DNA of 64,000 nt from assembly GCA_022842205.1 (NCBI GenBank), contig JALHQA010000005.1:1-64000 (forward strand). The letters are read 5' to 3'. Shown piece after piece: positions 41,174-49,355 of the stretch. Positions within the stretch are counted from its first letter, which is position 1. Every line of letters begins with the position of its first letter. The stretch is from Hyphomicrobiales bacterium (lineage in GTDB: Bacteria; Pseudomonadota; Alphaproteobacteria; Rhizobiales; Methylopilaceae). Under the pieces are notes generated by a model. It was given only the letters and a program-made list of their open reading frames with translations. It was not told the origin of the DNA and searched no databases. The position numbers were made by a program, and so were the translations under genes.

Positions 41174-42148
41174 ATGAGCAAGGCACTAAAAGCTGTTCTC
41201 GCCGTCGCGTTTCTCGCCGTCGTGTTCGTTGGCGTGCCGATGCTCATCGCCGCGACCGGGCGCAGCGATCTGTATTATACGCTGACATCAGTGGCGCTGC
41301 TCAGCATCATCAGCGCTGGCGTCTGGATCACGTTCTATATCGGACGCATCAATATCGGACAGGGCGCGTTTGCGCTGCTCGGCGGCTATGTGTCGGCGAT
41401 CCTCGTAATGACATATGGCGTCTCGTTCTGGTTGACCCTGCCGCTCGCTGGAATTTTCTGTGCACTGGTCAGCGTGCTGATCGGCTTGCCTATTCTCCGG
41501 TTGCGCGGCGTCTACTTCGCCATGGTCACACTGACACTGACCGAGGTTGCTCGGCTGCTGGCCCTTGCAGTGCCGATAACGAATGGCGCGCGCGGGATTG
41601 TCAGCATTCCGTTACCGGGTTCTGTCACCATATTTGGCGTGACCGTAATTCCGGATTTCGCGACGCTCTCAAATCCACGTCTGGCATTCTACTTTACGGC
41701 TGTCACTCTGATGGTGATCTGCTTCGCGGGCCTCTACCGGCTCGTGCATTCGCGGATCGGCCATATCTGCCAATCGCTGCAGCAGAACGAGGAACTCGCG
41801 TCCTCGATCGGCGTCGACATCGCCTATATGCGCATCCTTGCCTACGCACTTTCGTCTTTCCTCGGCGGCATCGGCGGTGCGATGTTCGCCGCGATCTCGC
41901 AATCGATCTATCCATCGAGCTTCACGATCGCGGATTCCGTCAACTTCATGCTGAACTGCTTCCTCGGCGGGCTAGGTTATGTCCTGGGACCGATGCTCGG
42001 CACGTTCGTACTGTATTTCGGCTGGGATCTCCTGTTCCAGACCGGCAGCTTTCAGCTCCTCATCTTCTCGTCCATCCTGATTGCATTGATGCTCGTCCTG
42101 CCGAACGGGCTTTTGAGCATTCGGTTGCGCAGCCAGAGTCAGGGGTAG
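41174..42148 (+). CDS. LivM-type ABC permease
   Basis: A 324-residue permease with about ten TM segments. GRINIGQGAFALLGGYVSA is the LivM N-terminal block and LRGVYFAMVTLTLTEVARLL the second. SSIGVDIAYMRILAYALSSFLGGIGGAMFA is the region that meets the ATPase. It partners LivH and the two ATPases. It lies four bases after LivH. Confidence 0.92.
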   Translation: MSKALKAVLAVAFLAVVFVGVPMLIAATGRSDLYYTLTSVALLSIISAGVWITFYIGRINIGQGAFALLGGYVSAILVMTYGVSFWLTLPLAGIFCALVSVLIGLPILRLRGVYFAMVTLTLTEVARLLALAVPITNGARGIVSIPLPGSVTIFGVTVIPDFATLSNPRLAFYFTAVTLMVICFAGLYRLVHSRIGHICQSLQQNEELASSIGVDIAYMRILAYALSSFLGGIGGAMFAAISQSIYPSSFTIADSVNFMLNCFLGGLGYVLGPMLGTFVLYFGWDLLFQTGSFQLLIFSSILIALMLVLPNGLLSIRLRSQSQG

Positions 42149-42151
42149 CGG

Positions 42152-42931
42152 ATGGCCGACATTCTTGAAGTCTCAGCGTTGACCAAGCGTTTTGGTGGCC
42201 TTGTCGCCAACAACGACATCTCGTTCAACGTACGCGAAAACGAGATATTGTCGGTGATCGGGCCCAACGGTGCAGGCAAATCCACTCTGTTCAAGCTGAT
42301 TGCGTCGTTCCTGTCGCCGACGTCCGGTGAGGTCCGCTTCCGCGGAAAAAGGATTTCCGGCCTCGCGCCTCACACAGTTGCCCGTATGGGGATTGTGCGG
42401 ACATTCCAGGAAACGACCATCTTCAAGACAATGACGGTACGCGATAATGTCATAATTGCGCATCATCTGCGTTCGCGTGCCAATCTCCTCGGGTTCTTCT
42501 TCGCAACAAAAACGGCTCAGGAAGATGAGAAAGAGTTCGCGCGTTCGGCGGACGAGATCATCGACTTTCTGGGACTGGGCCATCAGCGGAACGAGATTGC
42601 CAGCAATCTTCCGCATGGCCATCTGCGCGCACTTGGTATCGCGATCGGACTCGCGACCAATCCCACCGTCCTTTTGCTCGACGAGCCCTTCGCCGGCATG
42701 AACCATGATGAGACCCGCCGGGCACTCGATATCGTGCGCGGCGTGCGCGACCGCGGCGTCACCGTGCTCCTTGTCGAACACGACATGCCGGCCGTGATGA
42801 AAATCTCCGACCGCATCGTCGTGATCAATTTCGGCCAAAAGATCGCCGAAGGTACGCCGAAGGAAATTCAGGAAAACCCGCAGGTCATCGAGGCCTATCT
42901 CGGTGCCGAAGATGCGTCGATCGGAATGTAG
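42152..42931 (+). CDS. LivG-type ABC ATP-binding protein
   Basis: A 259-residue ATPase. Walker A is GPNGAGKST, the switch region holds RTFQETTIFKTMTV, and Walker B is VLLLDEPFAGM followed by VLLVEHDM. The signature motif is degenerate: the region before Walker B reads SNLPHGHLRALGIA instead of LSGGQQ. This is odd for LivG, which usually has a canonical signature. It lies three bases after LivM. Confidence 0.9.
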   Translation: MADILEVSALTKRFGGLVANNDISFNVRENEILSVIGPNGAGKSTLFKLIASFLSPTSGEVRFRGKRISGLAPHTVARMGIVRTFQETTIFKTMTVRDNVIIAHHLRSRANLLGFFFATKTAQEDEKEFARSADEIIDFLGLGHQRNEIASNLPHGHLRALGIAIGLATNPTVLLLDEPFAGMNHDETRRALDIVRGVRDRGVTVLLVEHDMPAVMKISDRIVVINFGQKIAEGTPKEIQENPQVIEAYLGAEDASIGM

Positions 42932-42932
42932 C

Positions 42933-43655
42933 ATGATGCAACTTCTCTCCTTCGACGACGTCCACCTCTACTACGATCACGTATACGCCTTGAAAGGCGT
43001 TTCCCTTTCGGTCAACGAAGGCGAGACGGTGGCGTTGATCGGCGCCAACGGAGCGGGCAAGTCCTCGATTCTGCGGGCAATTACCGGTCTTCGGAAAATT
43101 CGCCAGGGGCAGATTCATTTCGGCGGCAAGCGCATCGACGGCACGCCCTCCGACGAGGTGGTGCGCCTCGGCATCTCAATGGTGCCGGAAGGCCGCCGCG
43201 TTTTTTCCTATATGTCGGTACGAGATAATCTGTTGATGGGGGCCTTCACCCGCAGCGACAAGGCGGAGATACGCCAATCGCTCGATATGGTGCTTACGCG
43301 TTTTCCGCGACTTAAGGAGCGCTATTCCCAAGCGGCCGGGACGATGAGCGGAGGTGAGCAGCAGATGCTGGTCATTGGCCGCGCTCTCATGGCGCGTCCG
43401 AAACTGCTCCTGCTCGACGAGCCGTCGCTCGGTATCGCACCTAAGCTGGTCCAGGATATCGCGCGCTCGATCGTTGCGATCAATCGGGACGATAAGGTCA
43501 GTGTTCTCCTTGTGGAACAGAACTCGCGTATGGCCCTGCGAATCTCGCAACGCGCTTATGCGCTGACGACGGGCAGCGTGGCTCTCAGCGGAGAATCCGC
43601 CAATCTGCTGAACGACGAGCGCGTCAAAAAGCTTTATCTGGGCGGCGAAGTGTAG
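42933..43655 (+). CDS. LivF-type ABC ATP-binding protein
   Basis: A 240-residue ATPase with Walker A GANGAGKSS, signature MSGGEQQM and Walker B LLLLDEPSLGIAP, plus VLLVEQNSRMAL. It pairs with the LivG-type subunit, whose own signature is degenerate, so this subunit's canonical signature may matter more for activity. The start is one of two adjacent ATG codons (42933 or 42936), just after the LivG stop. A longer in-frame start inside LivG is rejected. Confidence 0.92.
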   Translation: MMQLLSFDDVHLYYDHVYALKGVSLSVNEGETVALIGANGAGKSSILRAITGLRKIRQGQIHFGGKRIDGTPSDEVVRLGISMVPEGRRVFSYMSVRDNLLMGAFTRSDKAEIRQSLDMVLTRFPRLKERYSQAAGTMSGGEQQMLVIGRALMARPKLLLLDEPSLGIAPKLVQDIARSIVAINRDDKVSVLLVEQNSRMALRISQRAYALTTGSVALSGESANLLNDERVKKLYLGGEV

Positions 43656-43666
43656 GTTTTCGTTTT

Positions 43667-44407
43667 ATGCAGATTCTTGTTGTCAATCCGAATACGACGG
43701 CCTCCATGACCGAAAAGATCGGCATGGCGGCCCGGGTGGTAGCCGCGCCGGGAACCGTGGTTACAGCCGTCAATCCGCCGGACGGTCCGCCGAGCATCGA
43801 GGGTTATTTCGACGAGGTTTTCTCGGTGCCCGGATTGATCGGTGAAATGCGCAAGCGGCCGGACGCCGATGCCTATATCATTGCCTGTTTCGACGACACG
43901 GGGCTGGACGCGGCGCGCTGCGCGGTTTCGGCGCCGGTGATCGGGATCGGGGAGGCCGCGTTTCATGCGGCGAGTTTCGTCTCCGGGAAGTTCAGCGTGG
44001 TGACAACTCTTGCCCGGTCGATCCCGGCGATCGAACACAATCTTGCGAAATATGGGCTTGCAAGCCGCTGTGCGCGGGTGCGTGCGTCGGAAATCCCGGT
44101 GTTGGATCTCGAAGTGCCCGGCTCGAATGCGAGCGAGAAGATTTCTGCGGAAATAAAGCGGGCGCTCGACGAAGACGGCGCGGAAGCCATCGTCCTGGGG
44201 TGCGCCGGGATGGCCGACCTCGCCGGACGACTCTCCGAGCGGCATGGCGTTCCAGTGCTCGACGGTGTCGCCTGCGCCGTGAAATTTGCCGAAGCCCTGG
44301 GCGGGCTTGGCCTGCAGACGTCAAAGGTCGGCGGATATGCGCCCCCGAGGGGCAAGCCATATGCCGGAATCTATGCCGATCTCTCACCAATCCAAGGGGA
44401 GGATTGA
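43667..44407 (+). CDS. Aspartate/glutamate racemase-superfamily allantoin/hydantoin racemase
   Basis: A 246-residue enzyme. N-terminal LVVNPNTTASMTEKI is the hydantoin-racemase signature. The two catalytic cysteines are in ACFDDTGLD (about residue 75) and LGCAGMADL (about residue 183). Allantoin racemase interconverts allantoin enantiomers so that the stereospecific allantoinase can use both. Its position beside PuuE-like and AllC-like genes supports that role, though hydantoin racemase is equally possible. It lies 11 bases after livF and overlaps the GntR gene. Confidence 0.85.
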   Translation: MQILVVNPNTTASMTEKIGMAARVVAAPGTVVTAVNPPDGPPSIEGYFDEVFSVPGLIGEMRKRPDADAYIIACFDDTGLDAARCAVSAPVIGIGEAAFHAASFVSGKFSVVTTLARSIPAIEHNLAKYGLASRCARVRASEIPVLDLEVPGSNASEKISAEIKRALDEDGAEAIVLGCAGMADLAGRLSERHGVPVLDGVACAVKFAEALGGLGLQTSKVGGYAPPRGKPYAGIYADLSPIQGED

Positions 44408-45200
44408 CCTGCACGCATCCGATGTGACACCTCGTTCGCATCCCGTGGTGCCGGCCGGGCAACGATTCTCCCTACGGCGTGCACGCCTCCTTGTGAATGC
44501 CATGCTCGACGATCCGAAGGCCTCGAACGCAAAACCCACCGCCCGCTGGCTGCCGGTCTACAGGGGCCTGCGCGACGCCATTATCAGCCGGCGTCTCGCC
44601 CCGGGCACCAAACTGCCCGAAGACGAACTGGGATCTATCTATTCTGTCAGCCGGACGGCGGTACGTGCGGCCCTGCAGGCGCTTGCCCATGATCGTCTGG
44701 CGCGTCTTGAGCCGAATCGCGGGGCGTTCGTTGCCCAGCCGTCGCGCAAGGAGGCGCGCGAGGTTTTCGAGGCCCGCACCCTGATCGAAACCAAGCTCGC
44801 CGGTCTTGCGGCAAAGAATGCCACGCCAGCCGATATCGGGCGGTTGCGTCAGCATCTCGTCAGCGAAAAGCAGGCGAGAAAGGATGACGAGGACGGCGAT
44901 GCGATCGCCCTCTCGGCACATTTCCATGTCGAGATCGCCGAAATTGCGGGTCATTCGGTTCTGACGGAAATTGTGCGCGATCTTGTTTCCCACTCGTCGC
45001 TGATCATCGCTCTTTACTGGGCGAACCGCGAGACGACATGTAAGTGCGATGCCCACAGCGCGCTCGTCGAGGCGATCGCCAAGGGCAATGCCAGCGAGGC
45101 CTCATCACTGATGAAGAGTCATATTGCGGATCTTCTGGCCGGCCTCGATCTTTCGCGTCATGACACGAAGCCGGAGAAGCTCGCAGATATTCTGCGCTAG
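44373..45200 (+). CDS. GntR family (FCD domain) transcriptional regulator
   Basis: A regulator with a long N-terminal extension before the winged helix. The HTH is RLAPGTKLPEDELGSIYSVSRTAVRAALQAL, then NRGAFVAQPSRKEAREVFE. The FCD ligand domain shows HFHVEIAEIAGHSVLTEIVRDL and an acidic-His pattern near DAHSALVEAI. The start is unsure: Met at 44373 overlaps the racemase end, and Met at 44502 or GTG at 44493 would drop the extension. It is probably the repressor of the ureide-type locus, through the TGTATACA site at 38921. Confidence 0.85.
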   Translation: MPISHQSKGRIDLHASDVTPRSHPVVPAGQRFSLRRARLLVNAMLDDPKASNAKPTARWLPVYRGLRDAIISRRLAPGTKLPEDELGSIYSVSRTAVRAALQALAHDRLARLEPNRGAFVAQPSRKEAREVFEARTLIETKLAGLAAKNATPADIGRLRQHLVSEKQARKDDEDGDAIALSAHFHVEIAEIAGHSVLTEIVRDLVSHSSLIIALYWANRETTCKCDAHSALVEAIAKGNASEASSLMKSHIADLLAGLDLSRHDTKPEKLADILR

Positions 45201-45205
45201 ATGTA

Positions 45206-45949
45206 TTAGGCAGGCTCGCTCGCGCCTTCGACGGTCTTGTGGAGATGCTGGACGAGCGCGTCGTCGAGATGGAGGCGGGCGGCGAGCAGGGCGAGGTAGC
45301 CGCGCTCAGCCGGATTGTCCACGTCAATTGCCAGGAGAGAGGCCGTATATATCTCGGCACCTTCCTCCGGAGTACGTGCAGCCCGCGCGACTGAATCGAC
45401 ATCGAGCGGCGCGCGCAGTTCGTCAATGACAAAGGCTTTTGCTTCGCTGTCGAGCGCAAGGCGGTCAAGCTGGGCAAAAATATTCGCCTGTTCCTCGGCA
45501 TCTACATGACCGTCGGCTTTCGCCGCGGCGATCATGGCGCGCAAAAGGCTCTGCCCGAGAAGTTGCTGATCGGTCTCGGTGGCCGGATTGAACGGCGTGC
45601 CTTCCGGTGCAGGCAGGGAGGGTGTTCCGTTTGCCGAAACCGCCGGGGGGCGGCCCGCCTGGTAATTCTGATAGGCTCGATAGGCCAGAGCGCCGACGAC
45701 GGCCATGCCGCCGAGCTGCAATGCCTTGCCGCCGAGTTTGCGGCCCTTCTTCGAGGTCAGGAGGATCGTTGCAAGGCCGCCGGCGAGAGCGCCACCACCG
45801 AGCCCTCCCAGGCCGCCCAGTTGATTGCCAAGCTGAGAGAGATCAAAGCCGCCGCCGCCAGGTGTCTGCTGGCTGGGCCGTCCGGGACCGCCATGCGGAG
45901 AATTACCGCCGCCGAGAAACTGGTCGAGCAGGCTTTTGGCGTCAAACAT
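45206..45949 (-). CDS. DUF533 (TerB-like) domain protein
   Basis: A 247-residue protein. The N-terminus is low-complexity, rich in Gly and Gln (SQLGNQLGGLGGLGGG), with one short hydrophobic stretch ending MAVVGALAYRAYQNYQAG, so it may be membrane- or surface-associated. The C-terminal DUF533 domain has LRAMIAAAKADGHVDAEEQ and the TerB-like Asp/Glu-rich helices. Function is unknown. ATG 45949 is preceded by AGGAG; a longer upstream frame is a shadow. It converges on the GntR gene with five bases between. Confidence 0.8.
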   Translation of the reverse strand: MFDAKSLLDQFLGGGNSPHGGPGRPSQQTPGGGGFDLSQLGNQLGGLGGLGGGALAGGLATILLTSKKGRKLGGKALQLGGMAVVGALAYRAYQNYQAGRPPAVSANGTPSLPAPEGTPFNPATETDQQLLGQSLLRAMIAAAKADGHVDAEEQANIFAQLDRLALDSEAKAFVIDELRAPLDVDSVARAARTPEEGAEIYTASLLAIDVDNPAERGYLALLAARLHLDDALVQHLHKTVEGASEPA

Positions 45950-46106
45950 CTTTGATGGGCTCCTGTGGAGGAAAACGCGGCGCAAGACAATGCCGAATTG
46001 TGGAATGCGTGAGGCGATGCGGGAACGATTTGCTCCACGTAATACACGTTTTGGTGTTCGCCGCGCGCGGCTGATTGACCGTATGCACGCGAGTCGCGGG
46101 GATGCT

Positions 46107-49100
46107 TTAATGAAAGTCTCTTGATTTTGGAATAATACGCGCATTCCGAGGATGACCGGAGTTTCGGTGGTACTGTGGTAGTTCTCCGGTGTGGTGCATA
46201 TCCCGATCAGGTCCAGTCATTTCGGGCAAATGACGAAGATCGGCGCTGCGGTCGATGAGATGAGTCGCCATGATATGGACGACTCCTTCCTCGCTCCTCT
46301 GGATCTTGCCGCGAACTTCGAGCAGGCGCGATGCCATGACCTCACGCCGGAACTTCTGGAACTGGCTTTGCCACAGTACAACATTGACGATCCCGGTCTC
46401 GTCCTCGAGGGTCATGAAGATTGCCTTGCCTTCACCCGGGCGCTGACGCACGAGAACGATGCCTGCCGTCCTGCAGAGTGCGCCGTCCTTGAGCGCCGCA
46501 CTGTCCGCACAGCTTCTTATGTTTTCCGCGCAATAGCGACCACGCAGAAATGACAAAGGATGCGCTTTTAGCGACAGGCGCATGGTCTGGTAGTCGGTCA
46601 CGACGTGCTCCGCGAGGTGCATCGTGGGCAGATGTGCATCAGGTTCCGGTGCGAGTTCGGCGGTGTCGGCATGAGCGAAGAGCGGCAGCGCCTCTTTGCC
46701 CGGCAGGCGGCGCACGGCCCACAGCGCCTCGCGGCGGTCGAGGCCGACCGAACGGCAGGCATCGGCATCGGCCAGAAGCTCAAGCGCGCGGCTTGGCAAG
46801 CCGGTCTTTCGTGCAAAGGTGTCGATGTCCGGATAGGGCGAGCCGCGATCTGCCGCAGCAGCTTCGGCCCAGTCCTCGCGGAAGCCATCGATCTGCCGCA
46901 GGCCAAGCCGCAGCGCGGGCGCATCGTCATCGGCGCGCTCCAGCGTGTTGTCCCAGAAGCTGTGATTGAGATCTGCGGGGCGCACCTCGACCCCGTGTTC
47001 CTGCGCATCACGCACGATCTGTGCCGGAGCATAAAAGCCCATCGGCTGCGAATTGAGCAGCGCCGCGGCGAACACTGCCGGATGATGGCATTTGATCCAT
47101 GACGAAACATAGACGAGGTGGGCGAAAGCAGCGGCGTGGCTTTCCGGAAATCCGTAGGAGCCGAAGCCTTCGATTTGTTTGAAGCAACGCTCGGCGAATG
47201 CGCGCTCATAGCCGCGCCGCACCATGCCATCGACCATCTTCTTCTCGAAGTTCTGGATTGTGCCGACATGGCGGAACGTCGCCATCGCGCGGCGCAGCTC
47301 GTTGGCCTCGTCCGGCGTGAAATCGGCAGCGACGATGGCCAGCCGCATCGCCTGTTCCTGGAACAGCGGCACGCCGAGCGTCTTGCCGAGCACCTCGCGC
47401 AGTTCGTCGGGATCGTGCGGCGGCGAGGGTGACGGAAACTCGACTTTCTCCTTCTTGCTCCTCCGCCGTAAATACGGATGAACCATATCGCCCTGGATCG
47501 GACCGGGGCGAACGATGGCGACCTGGATGGCGAGATCGTAAAAAGTCCGCGGCTTCAGCCGCGGCAGCATGTTGATCTGCGCCCGGCTCTCGACCTGGAA
47601 CACGCCGATGGAATCGCCCTTGCACAGCATGTCGTAGACGGCGATGTCGTCGCGCGGGATCGAGGCCAGGCTGTGCTCCACGCCTTCGTGATCGCGCAGC
47701 ATGTCGAGTGCCTTCTTCAGGCACGTCAGCATGCCGAGCGCGAGCACATCGACCTTCATCAGACCGAGCACGGCGATGTCGTCGCGGTCCCATTCGATGA
47801 AGGTTCGGTTTTCCATGGCCGCATTGCCGATAGGCACGATTTCGTCGAGCCGTCCGCGCGTCAGGATGAAACCCCCGACATGTTGCGAGAGATGGCGGGG
47901 AAACCCGATCAGTTGATTGGCGAAGTGGACGGCGCGCGCGATCTCGGGGTTTGACGGTACGAGGCCGGCCTGGCGGACATGGCCGTCGGGGAGTTCGTCG
48001 CCCCACGAGCCCCAGACGGTAGAGGCGATCGCGGAGGTCACGTCCTCGGTAAGGCCCAGCACCTTTCCGACTTCGCGAATGGCGCTGCGCGGGCGATAGG
48101 AAATTACCGTCGCCGCGATCGCAGCACGCTCCCGGCCATAGCGTTCGTACATATATTGGATGACTTCCTCGCGCCGCTCGTGTTCGAAATCGACGTCGAT
48201 GTCCGGCGGCTCCTCGCGTTCCTTGGAGAGGAAGCGCGCGAACAGAACATCGATCTCTTCCGGATCAACATTGGTGATGGAGAGAATGAAGCAGACGACG
48301 GAGTTCGCGGCAGAGCCGCGTCCCTGACAAAGGATACCCCTGTTTTCAGCGAAACGGACGATGTCGTGGATCGTCAGGAAGTAGCGCGCGTAATCGGTTT
48401 CGGCGATGAATTTCAGTTCCTCGCGCAACAGCCGTTCGGTTTTCGGGGGAACCCCGTCGGGGTAGCGCATACAGGCACGGCGCCAGCACAAATCCTCAAG
48501 ATGGCTTTGCGCGGTCTTGCCGGGTGGCACGGGTTCGTCGGGATAATCGGGCTTGAGTTCGGCAAGCGAGAAGTTCATCCGTGCAAGGAAGTGCTGCGTT
48601 TCCACAAGCGCTTCCGGAGCGTCGCGGAACAGGCGCTGCATCTCCGCGGGCGGCTTCATATGCCGCTCGGCATTGGCTTCGAGCAGCCGCCCCGCATTCT
48701 CGATCTTCAGGCCTTCGCGGATGCAGGTGATAATGTCCTGCAAAGGCCGTTTGGCAGGCGTGTCATAGATGACGTCATTGGTCGCGATCAGCGGCACGCC
48801 ATATTGGTGCGCCATCGCGGCCATGTCGGCGAGACGGCGGCGGTCATTGCCGCTGCGCTGCATTATGGCGCCGAGCCAGAGCGAGCCTGCAGCAGTCCCG
48901 GCCAGCTTCGCCAGAGCATCAGCGCAGCCGCGCGGTTCGCGTGGCGGCATGAGAATAAGAAGAAGATTGCGCGTATCGGCTATGAGATCGTCCAAGCCAA
49001 GAATGCACTCACCCTTTTCAGCGCGCCGGTTTCCGGTTGTGAGCAGCCGGCACAGCCGGGCCCAGCCGGCCTTGTTTTCGGGATAGACGACGATATCGGG

Positions 49101-49355
49101 CGTCCCGTCACACAAGGAGAGGCGGGCGCCGACCATGAGTTTAAAAGGATGTTCCCGGCCAAGCTCCTCGCGCGTCCGACATTGCGCGGTCTTCAGCGCG
49201 GAATAGACGCGAACCACGCCCGCGACCGTGTTGCGATCGGCGATCCCCATGCCGCTGTAGCCGAGATCCAGTGCGCGGATGAGGAGATCTTCCGCGCAGG
49301 ACGCGCCGCGCAAAAAGGAAAAATTCGAAGCAACGACCGGTTCGGCATATCTCAT
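46107..49355 (-). CDS. dnaE2: Error-prone DNA polymerase DnaE2
   Basis: A 1082-residue C-family polymerase that copies damaged DNA in the SOS response. The N-terminal PHP domain starts SNFSFLRGASCAEDLLIRAL. The palm has the catalytic aspartates in PDIDVDFEHERR. The fingers contain SWIKCHHPAVFAAALLNSQPMGFY, and a C-terminal OB-fold has VNVVLWQSQFQKFR. Typical of the dnaE2 group, it lacks the long tau-binding tail of DnaE1. ATG overlaps the imuB stop as ATGA. It is the last gene of the imuA-imuB-dnaE2 cassette. Confidence 0.96.
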   Translation of the reverse strand: MRYAEPVVASNFSFLRGASCAEDLLIRALDLGYSGMGIADRNTVAGVVRVYSALKTAQCRTREELGREHPFKLMVGARLSLCDGTPDIVVYPENKAGWARLCRLLTTGNRRAEKGECILGLDDLIADTRNLLLILMPPREPRGCADALAKLAGTAAGSLWLGAIMQRSGNDRRRLADMAAMAHQYGVPLIATNDVIYDTPAKRPLQDIITCIREGLKIENAGRLLEANAERHMKPPAEMQRLFRDAPEALVETQHFLARMNFSLAELKPDYPDEPVPPGKTAQSHLEDLCWRRACMRYPDGVPPKTERLLREELKFIAETDYARYFLTIHDIVRFAENRGILCQGRGSAANSVVCFILSITNVDPEEIDVLFARFLSKEREEPPDIDVDFEHERREEVIQYMYERYGRERAAIAATVISYRPRSAIREVGKVLGLTEDVTSAIASTVWGSWGDELPDGHVRQAGLVPSNPEIARAVHFANQLIGFPRHLSQHVGGFILTRGRLDEIVPIGNAAMENRTFIEWDRDDIAVLGLMKVDVLALGMLTCLKKALDMLRDHEGVEHSLASIPRDDIAVYDMLCKGDSIGVFQVESRAQINMLPRLKPRTFYDLAIQVAIVRPGPIQGDMVHPYLRRRSKKEKVEFPSPSPPHDPDELREVLGKTLGVPLFQEQAMRLAIVAADFTPDEANELRRAMATFRHVGTIQNFEKKMVDGMVRRGYERAFAERCFKQIEGFGSYGFPESHAAAFAHLVYVSSWIKCHHPAVFAAALLNSQPMGFYAPAQIVRDAQEHGVEVRPADLNHSFWDNTLERADDDAPALRLGLRQIDGFREDWAEAAAADRGSPYPDIDTFARKTGLPSRALELLADADACRSVGLDRREALWAVRRLPGKEALPLFAHADTAELAPEPDAHLPTMHLAEHVVTDYQTMRLSLKAHPLSFLRGRYCAENIRSCADSAALKDGALCRTAGIVLVRQRPGEGKAIFMTLEDETGIVNVVLWQSQFQKFRREVMASRLLEVRGKIQRSEEGVVHIMATHLIDRSADLRHLPEMTGPDRDMHHTGELPQYHRNSGHPRNARIIPKSRDFH

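Noticed and set aside
45936-46124. Small plus-strand open frame between DUF533 and dnaE2 (62 codons)
   Set aside because: Overlaps the DUF533 start region and the dnaE2 end, has no ribosome site and no recognisable pattern.
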